A stretch of 64,000 nucleotides of DNA from CAIWHR01 sp963788185. Lineage in GTDB: Bacteria > Pseudomonadota > Gammaproteobacteria > Burkholderiales > Casimicrobiaceae. Both the position numbers and the translations under genes were made by a program. The notes beneath the pieces were generated by a model. That model worked only from the letters and a program-made list of their open reading frames with translations. It did not search any database and was not told the origin of the DNA. Every line of letters starts with the position of its first letter. Position 1 is the stretch's first letter. Shown one piece after another: positions 1-7,779 of this stretch. Where the stretch lies: assembly GCA_963788185.1 (NCBI GenBank), contig CAWBGE010000017.1:930001-994000 (forward strand). Reading direction: 5' to 3'.

Positions 1-929
1 TCGCCACCGAGGAGGCGCGCCGCAGCGTGCAGATCAGCCTCGTGGCAGAGGTCGCACGGACGTGGCTCGTGCTGGCGGCCGATCGCGAGCGCCTCGCGCT
101 GGCTCGGAGCACGCTCGAGGCAAGGCAGAAATCGTTGGAATTGACGCGCCGCAGCTTCGAGGGCGGCGTGGCGTCGGCACTGGACGTCGCGGATGCGCGG
201 ACGCTGATGGAAGGCGCGCGCGGCGAGGCCGCACGCCTCAAGGCCATCGTTGGCCAGGACGAAAATGCACTGGTGCTGATCGTCGGCGCTCCGGTGCCGG
301 CGTCGCTGCAGCCGACGCAACTCGTCGATGCGGTGAGCAGGCTCGCCGAGGTTCCGGCGGGCCTGTCATCGGAAGTGCTGGTGCGCCGCCCGGACATCCT
401 GCGTGCCGAACACCAATTGCAGGCGGCGAATGCCAGCATCGGCGCCGCGCGGGCAGCCTTCTTTCCGCGCATCTCGCTGACGGCCGCCGCCGGTACGGCG
501 AGCCTGTCGCTCGACAATCTCTTCGGCGCCGGATCGGGAGTCTGGAGTTTTGCGCCGCAGATCAGCGTGCCGATCTTCAACGCCGGCAGCCTCGCGGCCA
601 ATCTCGAGGCGACGCAGGTGCAGCGCGAGATCGCCGTGGCGCAATACGAAAGATCGATCCAGAGCGCTTTCCGCGAGGTGGCCGACGTGCTTGCCGAGCG
701 CGCAACGCTCGCCGAGCAGCTGGATGCGCGACGCGGACTGGTCGCCGCCACCTCCGAGTCCTTCCGCCTGTACGAAGCGCGCTACCGTGCCGGACTCGAC
801 GGCTTCCTGGGCCTGCTGGTCGCTCAGCGGACGCTGTTCGTCGCCGAGCAGGAACTGATCGCGATCCGCTACGTCGATGCAGCGAATCGCGTCGCCCTCT
901 ACCGGACGCTGGGCGGCGGCTGGCAATGA
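1..929 (+). CDS. Outer-membrane efflux (TolC/NodT family) protein, 3' part
   Basis: This is the C-terminal part of an outer-membrane channel of the TolC/OprM/NodT family, the exit duct of tripartite efflux pumps. The frame is open to the left window edge, so the N-terminus, including any lipoprotein signal, is missing; about 308 residues remain of a family length near 450-500. Visible are the long alpha-helical coiled segments of two outer-membrane efflux protein repeats, the RRPDI element that opens the second repeat, the AARAAFFPRI segment typical of NodT-like channels, and the usual C-terminus LYRTLGGGW. An RND pump and a membrane-fusion protein would be expected upstream, outside the window. 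It ends 12 bp before a convergent stress-protein gene. The GTG at 27 is an internal valine, not the start. Confidence 0.9.
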   Translation, partial: ATEEARRSVQISLVAEVARTWLVLAADRERLALARSTLEARQKSLELTRRSFEGGVASALDVADARTLMEGARGEAARLKAIVGQDENALVLIVGAPVPASLQPTQLVDAVSRLAEVPAGLSSEVLVRRPDILRAEHQLQAANASIGAARAAFFPRISLTAAAGTASLSLDNLFGAGSGVWSFAPQISVPIFNAGSLAANLEATQVQREIAVAQYERSIQSAFREVADVLAERATLAEQLDARRGLVAATSESFRLYEARYRAGLDGFLGLLVAQRTLFVAEQELIAIRYVDAANRVALYRTLGGGWQ

Positions 930-941
930 ACGCGCGGTCGA

Positions 942-1781
942 TCAGTGCGACATCAGCACCGGTACGGTCATTGAATTCAGCAGCACGCGGGTCACGCCGC
1001 CCCAGACCAGCTGCGTGATCCGCGGGCGGCTGTAGCCGCCCATCACGATCATGTCGGCACTGATGTCCGCAGCGTGCGAGAGCAGCAGCTCGCCGGCTTC
1101 GATGTCCTGCGCGACGACGCGCTTGACGACCGCCTTGACGTTGTGGCGGAGCAGGAACTCGCGCACCTGCTGGTCGGTCTTGATGTCGCGCTGGCTCTCG
1201 TCGGCATCAGCGGTGATCGCGACCGCGTGCACCTCCTTCGCGTCCTTGAGCAGCGGCAGCGCATCGGCCACCGCGCGCGCGGATTCGCGCGAGTCTTTCC
1301 ACGCGATCAGGATGCGCTGACCCAGCGTGTCGCCGACACCGAAACAGGGGACGAACAGCACGGGGCGACCGGACAGCATCAGCACCGCGTTGGCCATCTC
1401 GGCGTTGAAGGAGGCATTCGGACTCTCGCGGTTCGGCTGCCCGAGCACGGCGAGGTCGCTGTAGCGCGATTCGAGCACGGCGGCGTCGAAGGGATCGCCC
1501 CAGGACTTGTGCCAGGCCACGTCGGTGACGCCCGCTGCGGCTGCGGCGGTGCGAAAGACCTGCTCGGCCGCGTCGACATCCTCGACGGTCTGGCGCCGGG
1601 TCTGCCGCGCGATCTCGGAGGCCATCATCGCCTTGGCAAAGGCATTGGGGGTGTGCGCCGGCACCAGGTAGGAACCGACGAGTTGAGCGGGGTATGCGTT
1701 CGCCAGCCGGGTGGCGATGTCGAGGCGGCGCACGGTGTCATCACCGTCGTCGACGTGCACGAAAATCGAACGGTAGGTCAT
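942..1781 (-). CDS. Universal stress protein, tandem UspA domains
   Basis: A 279-residue cytoplasmic protein of two UspA-type domains in tandem; the family binds ATP or acts in stress survival. The N-terminal domain begins at once (MTYRSIFVHVDDG) and the second covers about residues 150-279, ending in TVPVLMSH as is common in proteobacterial tandem Usps. The classic ATP-loop G-x2-G-x9-G-S/T is degenerate in domain 2 (MGGYSRPRITQLVWGGVTR), so nucleotide binding is doubtful. The ATG at 1781 was chosen because AGAGGA lies just upstream; the frame stays open further upstream but that part is low-complexity and unlike the family. It is divergent from gcdH across a 250-bp gap. Confidence 0.88.
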   Translation of the reverse strand: MTYRSIFVHVDDGDDTVRRLDIATRLANAYPAQLVGSYLVPAHTPNAFAKAMMASEIARQTRRQTVEDVDAAEQVFRTAAAAAGVTDVAWHKSWGDPFDAAVLESRYSDLAVLGQPNRESPNASFNAEMANAVLMLSGRPVLFVPCFGVGDTLGQRILIAWKDSRESARAVADALPLLKDAKEVHAVAITADADESQRDIKTDQQVREFLLRHNVKAVVKRVVAQDIEAGELLLSHAADISADMIVMGGYSRPRITQLVWGGVTRVLLNSMTVPVLMSH

Positions 1782-1894
1782 GGGTTCCTCTGGCGGTGGC
1801 TTGCTCGGCTTCGTTGCCGCTGCGATGTCGGCTTCATGGCGAATGTTACCCGCGGCGCGTTCACCGGGACAGGCTTTCGTGAAGCTCGATATCC

Positions 1895-1908
1895 ACTGGA
1901 TTTCCAGT
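1895..1908. promoter_or_regulatory. 14-bp palindrome in usp-gcdH divergent gap
   Basis: ACTGGA-TT-TCCAGT is a perfect 6-bp inverted repeat in the 250-bp gap between the divergent stress-protein and glutaryl-CoA dehydrogenase genes. A TAAACT -10-like hexamer lies about 45 bp further toward gcdH. An operator for either gene is possible, but such short palindromes occur by chance and no regulator is encoded next to it. Confidence 0.25.
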
Positions 1909-2031
1909 CCGGCCGCCGCAGGTCCCGGCCATGCAGCCCTCGGCCGGTGAGCCGCGGGTAAACTGCGAACTCGGCACGGCGCGATTCCGAGCCGCCAGCT
2001 TCGCCCATGCGCGATCGAAACGGGAACCCAC

Positions 2032-3216
2032 ATGACCGCCAGGAGCCACGCGACCTTTCAATGGGACGATCCGTTGCGGGTCGAACTGCAGCTCACCGCG
2101 GAGGAACGCCTGGTGCGCGATTCGGCACAGGCGTATTGCCGCGACAGGCTCGCGCCCCGGGTGCTCGACGCCTTCCGCCATGAAGCGACCGACACGGCCG
2201 TCTACCGCGAAATGGGCGAGCTCGGCATGCTTGGCCCGACGATTCCGGAGGTCTACGGAGGCGCCGGGCTCAACTACGTGTGCTACGGGCTCGTCGCCCG
2301 CGAGGTCGAGCGCGTCGACTCGGGTTACCGGTCGATGATGAGCGTGCAATCATCGCTGGTCATGCTGCCGATCCACGCGTTCGGCACCGAGGCACAACGG
2401 CAGAAGTACCTGCCCAGACTCGCCCGTGGCGAGTGGATCGGCTGCTTCGGCCTCACCGAGCCGGACCACGGCTCCGACCCCGGGGGCATGACCACGCGCG
2501 CGACGGCGGTGGATGGCGGCTACCGCCTCAGCGGCGCCAAGACGTGGATCACGAACAGTCCGATCGCCGACGTCTTCGTCGTGTGGGCGAAGGACGACGA
2601 GGGGGCGATTCGGGGTTTCGTGCTGGAAAAGGGCTGGCAGGGGCTTTCGGCGCCGGCGATTCACGGCAAGGTGGGACTGCGCACGTCGATCACCGGCGAA
2701 GTGGTGATGGACGACGTGTTCTGCCCCGAGGAGAACGCCTTTCCGGCGGTGCGTGGTCTGAAGGGTCCGTTCACCTGCCTCGACTCGGCGCGCTACGGGA
2801 TCGCCTGGGGCGCGCTGGGTGCGGCCGAGGATTGCTGGCATCGGGCGCGGCGATACGTGCTCGACCGCGCGCAGTTCGGAAAGCCGCTTGCAGCCAACCA
2901 GCTGGTGCAGCGCAAGCTCGTCGACATGCAGACCGAGATCACGCTCGGGCTGCAGGGCTGCCTGCGCCTGGGACGCATGAAGGACGACGGCAACGCGGCG
3001 GTCGAGATCACGTCGATGATGAAGCGCAACTCCTGTGGCAAGGCGCTCGACATCGCCCGCATGGCGCGCGACATGCTCGGCGGGAACGGTATCAGCGACG
3101 AGTACGGCGTCGTCCGCCACCTCGTCAATCTGGAGGTCGTCAATACCTACGAAGGCACCTACGACATCCACACGCTGATTCTCGGCCGGGCGATCACCGG
3201 GATCGCCGCATTCTGA
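2032..3216 (+). CDS. gcdH: Glutaryl-CoA dehydrogenase
   Basis: FAD-dependent oxidative decarboxylation of glutaryl-CoA to crotonyl-CoA, the junction of lysine, tryptophan and aromatic-compound (anaerobic benzoyl-CoA) degradation. The 394 residues match the family length. The acyl-CoA dehydrogenase fold is complete: the FAD-binding FGLTEPDHGSD segment, WITNSPIADVFVVWAK, and the C-terminal RDMLGGNGISDEYGV. Features that separate GCDH from other acyl-CoA dehydrogenases are SGYRSMMSVQSSL, whose arginine contacts the glutaryl carboxylate, and NTYEGTYDIH, which supplies the catalytic Glu374. The start is the ATG at 2032 with a weak purine-rich GGGAA before it. No glutaryl-CoA ligase, CoA-transferase or LysR regulator lies next to it, so it appears to be a single-gene unit; it converges on the bactofilin gene 9 bp away. 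Confidence 0.94.
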   Translation: MTARSHATFQWDDPLRVELQLTAEERLVRDSAQAYCRDRLAPRVLDAFRHEATDTAVYREMGELGMLGPTIPEVYGGAGLNYVCYGLVAREVERVDSGYRSMMSVQSSLVMLPIHAFGTEAQRQKYLPRLARGEWIGCFGLTEPDHGSDPGGMTTRATAVDGGYRLSGAKTWITNSPIADVFVVWAKDDEGAIRGFVLEKGWQGLSAPAIHGKVGLRTSITGEVVMDDVFCPEENAFPAVRGLKGPFTCLDSARYGIAWGALGAAEDCWHRARRYVLDRAQFGKPLAANQLVQRKLVDMQTEITLGLQGCLRLGRMKDDGNAAVEITSMMKRNSCGKALDIARMARDMLGGNGISDEYGVVRHLVNLEVVNTYEGTYDIHTLILGRAITGIAAF

Positions 3217-3224
3217 CGCCGGTG

Positions 3225-3827
3225 TCACCCGGCCGGCGTCAGACCCGGCAGTCCAGGCCGCGCTGCGGATCCCGATGACGACGGCGAGACGCCGGTGGCC
3301 GCATCGAGCTGCCGCACGTCGCCGTTGATTTCGCCTCCCTCGGCGACCACCAGCTTGCCGTAGCGAATGGTCCCCGACACGCGGCCGGTGGCGTGAACCA
3401 CGAGCCGCGTGCGCGCGGTGAGTTCGCCGGAAAAGTGGCCGTGGATCTCGGCGACGTCGATGGTCGCGGTGCCGGTCAGCGTTCCCGGCTTGGCGATTTC
3501 CATCGCCTTGCTGCTGACCGTCGCTTCGACCTGACCTTCGACCACCAGCGCGTCGCAGTCTGAGATTTCCACGCCCTTGAGCTTGATGTTGACGCCGATG
3601 GAGAGCGTGCTCCCCGGCGGCTCGATCGCGTCGGGCGCCGACGACCCCGCGGTGGAGCGCGGCGTTGCGGCGGCCGCGCTTGCCTGCTCGGGCACGGGTG
3701 CCGGCCGCGGCTGCGGTGCCGCTCCGGGTGGTGTGAGGGCGCTCGTAGCGCTCATGGGCGGTGCCAGCACGGGCTTGGCGGCAGGCTTGGTATCGAGTGG
3801 GTCCGGGCGACGAGTCAAACCGAGCAT
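3225..3827 (-). CDS. Bactofilin family cytoskeletal protein
   Basis: A 200-residue protein with the bactofilin (DUF583) right-handed beta-helix at about residues 75-180, flanked by proline/alanine-rich tails, the typical bactofilin layout. Bactofilins polymerise without nucleotide and localise cell-wall enzymes or morphology factors. The repeating short beta-strand pattern is visible in segments such as VVEGQVEATVSSKAMEIAK and IHGHFSGELTARTRLVVHAT. The start at 3827 is well fixed by AAAGGAGA eight bases upstream. No M23 peptidase, the most usual partner, lies beside it. Its promoter region carries two adjacent palindromes (3877-3912), which suggests its own repressor-controlled promoter rather than read-through from the ABC operon. 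Confidence 0.88.
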   Translation of the reverse strand: MLGLTRRPDPLDTKPAAKPVLAPPMSATSALTPPGAAPQPRPAPVPEQASAAAATPRSTAGSSAPDAIEPPGSTLSIGVNIKLKGVEISDCDALVVEGQVEATVSSKAMEIAKPGTLTGTATIDVAEIHGHFSGELTARTRLVVHATGRVSGTIRYGKLVVAEGGEINGDVRQLDAATGVSPSSSGSAARPGLPGLTPAG

Positions 3828-3876
3828 GGTGTCTCCTTTGCGCTTGTCGGCGGGGTGCCGGCGCTATGACGTTGTC

Positions 3877-3912
3877 ATTGTGTTCGACACAATCAATTTG
3901 TGCAACACAAAT
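3877..3912 (-). promoter_or_regulatory. Double-palindrome operator overlapping predicted bactofilin promoter
   Basis: Two 17-bp palindromes stand side by side with centres 19 bp apart: ATTGTGT-TCG-ACACAAT (3877-3893) and ATTTGTG-CAA-CACAAAT (3896-3912). Both have TTGTG/CACAA half-sites. On the minus strand they enclose a sigma70-like promoter TTGCAC-N17-CACAAT (-35 at 3905-3900, -10 at 3882-3877), placing a transcript start about 45-50 bp before the bactofilin ATG. Each hexamer falls inside one palindrome, the arrangement expected for repression by a dimeric regulator bound on one face of the helix. Confidence 0.55.
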
Positions 3913-3927
3913 CGTGCACTGCATTCG

Positions 3928-4659
3928 TCAGAGAACCTTGCTCAGGAATTGCCGCGTGCGCTCCTCGCGCGGATGGTCGATGAGTTCGGAAGGGGGGCCT
4001 TGCTCGACCAGCCGCCCCTCGTCGAGGAACAGCACGCGGTCCGCCACCTGCCGGGCGAATCCGATCTCGTGCGTCACGACCACCATCGTCATGCCTTCGT
4101 CGGCCAGCGTCTGCATCACCGTCAGCACTTCGCCGACCATTTCCGGATCGAGCGCGGAAGTGGGCTCGTCGAACAGCATGATAGACGGCTGCATCGCCAG
4201 CGCCCGGGCAATGGCGACCCGCTGCTGCTGGCCGCCCGAGAGCTGGTTGGGATAGGCGTCGATCTTGTCCGAGAGACCCACCTTGGCGAGCAATGCACGC
4301 GCCCGCTCGTCGGCCGCCGCTACACTGAGCCGGCGCACCTTGGTCGGCGCCAGCGTGATGTTCTCCAGCACCGTCTTGTGCGGGAAGAGGTTGAAGCGCT
4401 GGAACACCATGCCGATCTCGGCGCGCAGCGCGTCGATGTCGGTCGCCGCGTCGTGAACCGCGATGCCGTTGACGACGACCTCGCCGGTCGTCGCGTGCTC
4501 GAGGCCGTTGAGGCAGCGCAGGAACGTGCTCTTGCCCGAGCCCGAAGGCCCGATCACGCAGACGACTTCCGAGGCGACGACCTCGCAGTCGATGTCGCAC
4601 AGCACCTCGAGCGCGCCGAAGTGCTTGCCGAGGCCCTTAACGCGTATCACCGCGGCCAT
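3928..4659 (-). CDS. Polar amino-acid ABC transporter ATPase (GlnQ/HisP type)
   Basis: The 243-residue ATPase that energises import of a polar amino acid. It has Walker A GPSGSGKST (residues 37-45), the Q-loop FQRFNLFPH, signature LSGGQQQR, Walker B LFDEPTSALD and the switch histidine in VTHEIGFA. The FNLFPH/MTVLENI style and 'PTSALDPE' are those of the GlnQ/GltL/HisP subfamily. The ATG at 4659 is preferred over one 24 bases upstream because GGAGG stands eight bases before it; it overlaps the end of the permease gene by 23 bp, so translation is probably coupled. It is last in the operon binding protein-permease-ATPase. Confidence 0.92.
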   Translation of the reverse strand: MAAVIRVKGLGKHFGALEVLCDIDCEVVASEVVCVIGPSGSGKSTFLRCLNGLEHATTGEVVVNGIAVHDAATDIDALRAEIGMVFQRFNLFPHKTVLENITLAPTKVRRLSVAAADERARALLAKVGLSDKIDAYPNQLSGGQQQRVAIARALAMQPSIMLFDEPTSALDPEMVGEVLTVMQTLADEGMTMVVVTHEIGFARQVADRVLFLDEGRLVEQGPPSELIDHPREERTRQFLSKVL

Positions 4660-5404
4660 AGCGCGCCTCCAGGTGGCGGACAACGTACGCGAGGCCCAGC
4701 GTGAGCACCCAGTACATCAGCGATATGGTGAGGTAGGGCTCCCAGTAGCGGCCATAGGCGCCGGCGACGGTGCGCGCGGCGTAGGCGAGCTCGGCCAGCC
4801 CGATCGCGGACACCAGCGACGAGTCCTTGAGCAGCGCGATGGCATTGTTGCCCAGCGGCGGCAGCATGCGCCTGAACGCCTGCGGCAGCACGACGTGGTA
4901 CATCGTGCGCCAGTACGACATCCCGAGCGACCGCGACGCCTCGAGCTGGCCGCGGTCGATCGACTGGATGCCGGCGCGAAACACCTCGGAGATGTACGCG
5001 CCGGAATTCAACGTCAGCGCCACGATGCCGGTCATGAAGGCACCGTAGTTCTGCTTCAGCTCGCGCGCCGCGTCGCCGGAGATCAGCAGGCCGTCGGTGG
5101 GGTGGACGAAAAGCGGCATCGCCGCGAAATGGATCAGCAGGATCTGGACGAACAGCGGCGTGCCGCGAAAGAAGCTGACGTACACGGTGGCCGGCCAGCG
5201 CAGGCCGAAGCGGCACATTTCCCGGGCCGGCGAATGGCGCGCTTCGGCCAGCCGCGCCAGCCCCAGCGCGAGGCCGAGCAGCGTGCCTTGCACGATGCAG
5301 ATGACCGTGAGGCCGATGGTCATCTGCAGGCCGCGCCAGAACAGCGCCGCGTACTCGGCAATGATGTCGGCGCGAAACCAGCCGAACCAGAGTACCGTCT
5401 CCAT
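4637..5404 (-). CDS. Polar amino-acid ABC transporter permease (His/Glu/Gln/Arg type)
   Basis: A 255-residue inner-membrane permease with about five membrane segments, of the histidine/glutamate/glutamine/arginine family. The cytoplasmic EAA loop that docks on the ATPase is clear (EASRSLGMSYWRTMYHVVLPQA), as is the family motif SFFRGTPLFVQ near residue 78. The segment at residues 96-115 (MPLFVHPTDGLLISGDAARE) resembles glutamine/histidine-type permeases that carry an insertion. A single permease gene is present, so it would act as a homodimer. It lies 50 bp after the binding-protein gene and overlaps the ATPase start. Confidence 0.92.
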   Translation of the reverse strand: METVLWFGWFRADIIAEYAALFWRGLQMTIGLTVICIVQGTLLGLALGLARLAEARHSPAREMCRFGLRWPATVYVSFFRGTPLFVQILLIHFAAMPLFVHPTDGLLISGDAARELKQNYGAFMTGIVALTLNSGAYISEVFRAGIQSIDRGQLEASRSLGMSYWRTMYHVVLPQAFRRMLPPLGNNAIALLKDSSLVSAIGLAELAYAARTVAGAYGRYWEPYLTISLMYWVLTLGLAYVVRHLEARYGRGDTR

Positions 5405-5454
5405 GGCAGCGGGCGGCCGGACGCGTGCGCGCGCCGGCCGGCTCGGTCAGCGGA

Positions 5455-6237
5455 TCACTTGGCCGGCAGCACGGGCGCGTCGGTCAGGAACCACTTCTTG
5501 TGGATCTGCGCGTAGCTTCCGTCGGCCTTGACAGCCGCGAGGCCGGCGTTGATCTTGTCCTGCAGCGCCTTGTTGCCCTGCTTGACGACGATGCCGAAGT
5601 ACTCCTTCGGGAACGAGGGATCATCGACGGTCTTGAGGTTCTTGTGCTCCTGCACGCGGAAGGCGATGACGCCGTTGTCGCCGATCGCGGCGTCGACCCC
5701 GCCGTTGGCGAGTTCGGAGATGATCGTCGGCGTGTTCTCGAAGCGGCGGATGTCGGGATTGGTCTTGCCGAACTCGCGCGACGCGGTGTCGTCGCCGGTG
5801 CTGGCGGTGACCACCGCGATCTTCTTGCCGGCGAGGTCCTTGAGGCCCTTGGCGGTGCTGCCGGTCGGCACGGCGATCAGCTGGCGCGCCTCGAAGTAGG
5901 GCGCCGAGAAGTCGTAGGACTGCTTGCGCTTGTCGTTGATCGTGACGCCGGAAATGATGAGATCGACGTCGCCGTTGTTGAGCGCGGCGAAGATCCCGGT
6001 CCACGGGGTGTTGACGACCTTGATCCTCAGCCCGGCCTTTTGCGCGATGGCCTTGATCATGTCGATGTCGTAGCCGACGATCTCCTTGTTCGGATTCTCG
6101 AACGCGAAGGGCCGGTAGGTGGCGCTGGAACCGACGACGAGTTCCTTGTCCTGCGCCAGCGCGGCGCCGGAAGCGAGAGCGAGAATGCCGGCCACGGCCA
6201 GCAGGCGTTGAATCAGTTTCATCCTGGGGACTTTCAT
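5455..6237 (-). CDS. Periplasmic polar amino-acid-binding protein
   Basis: The 260-residue solute-binding subunit (SBP family 3) of the adjacent ABC importer. A signal peptide is evident, with probable cleavage after ALA at residue 28. The family core follows: FAFENPNKEIVGYDIDMIKA, NNGDVDLIISGVTI and the hinge region IAVVTASTGDDTA. The ligand cannot be told from sequence; glutamine-, histidine- and cystine-type binders look alike here. Two starts are possible, ATG 6237 and ATG 6222; neither has a good Shine-Dalgarno and both give a sound signal peptide. An 8-bp inverted repeat in the leader ends just before the upstream start. Confidence 0.9.
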   Translation of the reverse strand: MKVPRMKLIQRLLAVAGILALASGAALAQDKELVVGSSATYRPFAFENPNKEIVGYDIDMIKAIAQKAGLRIKVVNTPWTGIFAALNNGDVDLIISGVTINDKRKQSYDFSAPYFEARQLIAVPTGSTAKGLKDLAGKKIAVVTASTGDDTASREFGKTNPDIRRFENTPTIISELANGGVDAAIGDNGVIAFRVQEHKNLKTVDDPSFPKEYFGIVVKQGNKALQDKINAGLAAVKADGSYAQIHKKWFLTDAPVLPAK

Positions 6238-6240
6238 CGA

Positions 6241-6295
6241 GGTGGGTTGATCGGAAAGGATTGCCGCTCGGGCAAAACGCAGATTTTAACCCACC
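6241..6295 (-). promoter_or_regulatory. Leader inverted repeat before amino-acid-binding protein gene
   Basis: On the minus strand GGTGGGTT (6295-6288) is followed 39 nt later by its complement AACCCACC (6248-6241), which ends three bases before the ATG at 6237. A smaller 5-bp repeat TTGCC/GGCAA lies inside at 6261-6275. TAAAAT (6289-6284) overlaps the outer arm and could instead be a -10 element. If transcribed, the long-range stem would bring structure right up to the start codon, which also lacks a Shine-Dalgarno. Confidence 0.35.
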
Positions 6296-6316
6296 GGGCC
6301 GGGGAGGCCGCGACGT

Positions 6317-7375
6317 TCAGCCGACGCGACGGAACCAGCGCAGCGATAGCAGTGCGGCGACGAGCGTCACCAGCGCGGCAAGCGCGCTGAACAGCGCGCT
6401 CACCTCGACCTCCTTGCGATCGAGCACGAAGCGCGCGTTGAGGCGCTCGTAGACCTTCGCGAGCTCGGCGGCCGATGCGGCGTGGAAATACTCGGCGTTG
6501 GTGACACCGGCGATCATCTTCAGCGCTTCCTCGTCGAAGCGCATGAAGATCGACATGCCGTCGATGCCGACGTTGCTGCCTTCGGCGGTGCCGAAGCCGA
6601 CCGCGTAGACGCGCACGCCGCGCTGCGCTGCCATCTGGGCCGCTTCCTGCAGGTCGGGTCCGGTGGTTCTTCGCCCGTCGGTGAGCAGGATGATGGCCCC
6701 GGAAGCGTAGGAACCGGGCGCGACCGGTGGCAGTGCGGGTTTCGGGTCGGCCTTTGCCGCTTCACCGAGCGGCGCCGCGCGCTTTCCGCTGCGGCCGCCC
6801 CGGCTGCCCAGCACGATCGATTCCAGGTCGATCCCGGCGTCGGGAAGCAACGTCGCCAGCGACACGATGATGCCGCTGCCGATCGCCGTCTGGCGCTGCA
6901 GCTGGAAGCGATCGATGGCGGCGACGAGATCCTCCCGATTCAGCGTCGGCGCCTGGACCACGGATGCCGTGCCCGCGAAGGTGACGATGCCGATGCGCAC
7001 GTCGGGCGGCTGCTCCTGCACGAATTGCTTTGCCGCGACCTGTGCGGCCGTGATGCGGTTGGGCTCGACGTCGGTGGCGCGCATCGAAAGCGAAACGTCG
7101 ATCGCCAGGATGATGGTCCGCTGATCCGAGGGCAGCGTGACGACGGCACTCGGCCGGGCGAGGGCGAAAACGAGCGCGACCACGGCCAGCAGCAGCAATG
7201 CCGGCGGCAGGTGCCGGCGCAGGCGCTGCGACGATCCGGTCGCCGCCCGCACGAGATCGAGCCGGGCGAAGCGGATCGCGCGCTTCTTCCTGCGCCGCAT
7301 CAGTGCGATGTAGCCGGCGACCAGGGCAGGCGCAGCGAGCAACAGCCACAGTGCCTCAGGCCAAAGAAAACTCAT
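6317..7375 (-). CDS. BatA-like membrane-anchored VWA-domain protein (copy 1)
   Basis: A 352-residue inner-membrane protein of the BatA type found with MoxR ATPases. Two N-terminal membrane segments (about 8-25 and 57-73) and one at the C-terminus (about 325-347) bracket a von Willebrand factor A domain. The metal-ion-dependent adhesion site DVSLS gives D93, S95 and S97, with the later ILLTDGRRTTGPD loop supplying the last metal ligand. It is paralogous to the protein encoded at 10712-11743: same start (M-S/T-FLWP), same MIDAS numbering, and shared segments such as RITAAQ and IDRFQLQ. It points away from the moxR cluster, across a 177-bp gap, so the two copies have separate transcripts. Confidence 0.88.
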   Translation of the reverse strand: MSFLWPEALWLLLAAPALVAGYIALMRRRKKRAIRFARLDLVRAATGSSQRLRRHLPPALLLLAVVALVFALARPSAVVTLPSDQRTIILAIDVSLSMRATDVEPNRITAAQVAAKQFVQEQPPDVRIGIVTFAGTASVVQAPTLNREDLVAAIDRFQLQRQTAIGSGIIVSLATLLPDAGIDLESIVLGSRGGRSGKRAAPLGEAAKADPKPALPPVAPGSYASGAIILLTDGRRTTGPDLQEAAQMAAQRGVRVYAVGFGTAEGSNVGIDGMSIFMRFDEEALKMIAGVTNAEYFHAASAAELAKVYERLNARFVLDRKEVEVSALFSALAALVTLVAALLSLRWFRRVG

Positions 7376-7540
7376 CGGGTTCCCGATTTTCCGTTGTTCA
7401 CTTGCCCGGTGCCGCGCCTGGTACCGGGCGGGCGGTTCGCGACGACATACTCTAGCATCGGACGTCGCCGGTCATCGACGCGGCTTTACGCTCGCCGACG
7501 ATTCGTCGCGCCGAAAGCTCGCCAGGCGCATCTTTGTCGT

Positions 7541-7546
7541 TAGAAT
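7541..7546 (+). promoter_or_regulatory. Possible -10 element (TAGAAT) of a leaderless transcript
   Basis: TAGAAT stands seven bases before the ATG of the small membrane-protein gene, so a transcript starting at the usual distance would begin at or near that ATG. There is no Shine-Dalgarno before the ATG, in keeping with leaderless translation. No good -35 hexamer is visible 16-18 bp upstream, so the call is weak. Confidence 0.3.
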
Positions 7547-7552
7547 GGCCGA

Positions 7553-7708
7553 ATGGGCGAAAGAGCGCTGAAACTGCTGGTCATCCTGCTCTCCAGCATC
7601 AATGCCTTGATGTGGCTCCTCTATACCGAGAGTCCCGTCATGGCGAGCGTCTGGGGCGGCACGGCGATCGGTTTCGCGTTCTGGATTGCGGACGACATGC
7701 GTCGGTAG
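7553..7708 (+). CDS. Small hydrophobic membrane protein, 51 residues, unknown function
   Basis: A 51-codon frame beginning MGERALKLLVILLSSINALM and ending WIADDMRR before TAG. It reads as a small inner-membrane protein with two hydrophobic stretches (about residues 6-23 and 28-45) joined by the polar YTESP turn, basic at the N-terminus and charged at the C-terminus. No family is recognised. It lies between the divergent BatA-like gene and the HtrA-like protease gene, 71 bp upstream of the latter and on the same strand, so co-transcription with the protease-moxR cluster is likely. Codon use is like its neighbours. The coding call rests on composition and context alone. Confidence 0.5.
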   Translation: MGERALKLLVILLSSINALMWLLYTESPVMASVWGGTAIGFAFWIADDMRR

Positions 7709-7779
7709 GCAGGGCAGAGGCCGTCGATCGGCGTGGCGCCGGCGCAACGAAACGACTGTTCGGGAAGACGGGTCGCGAC

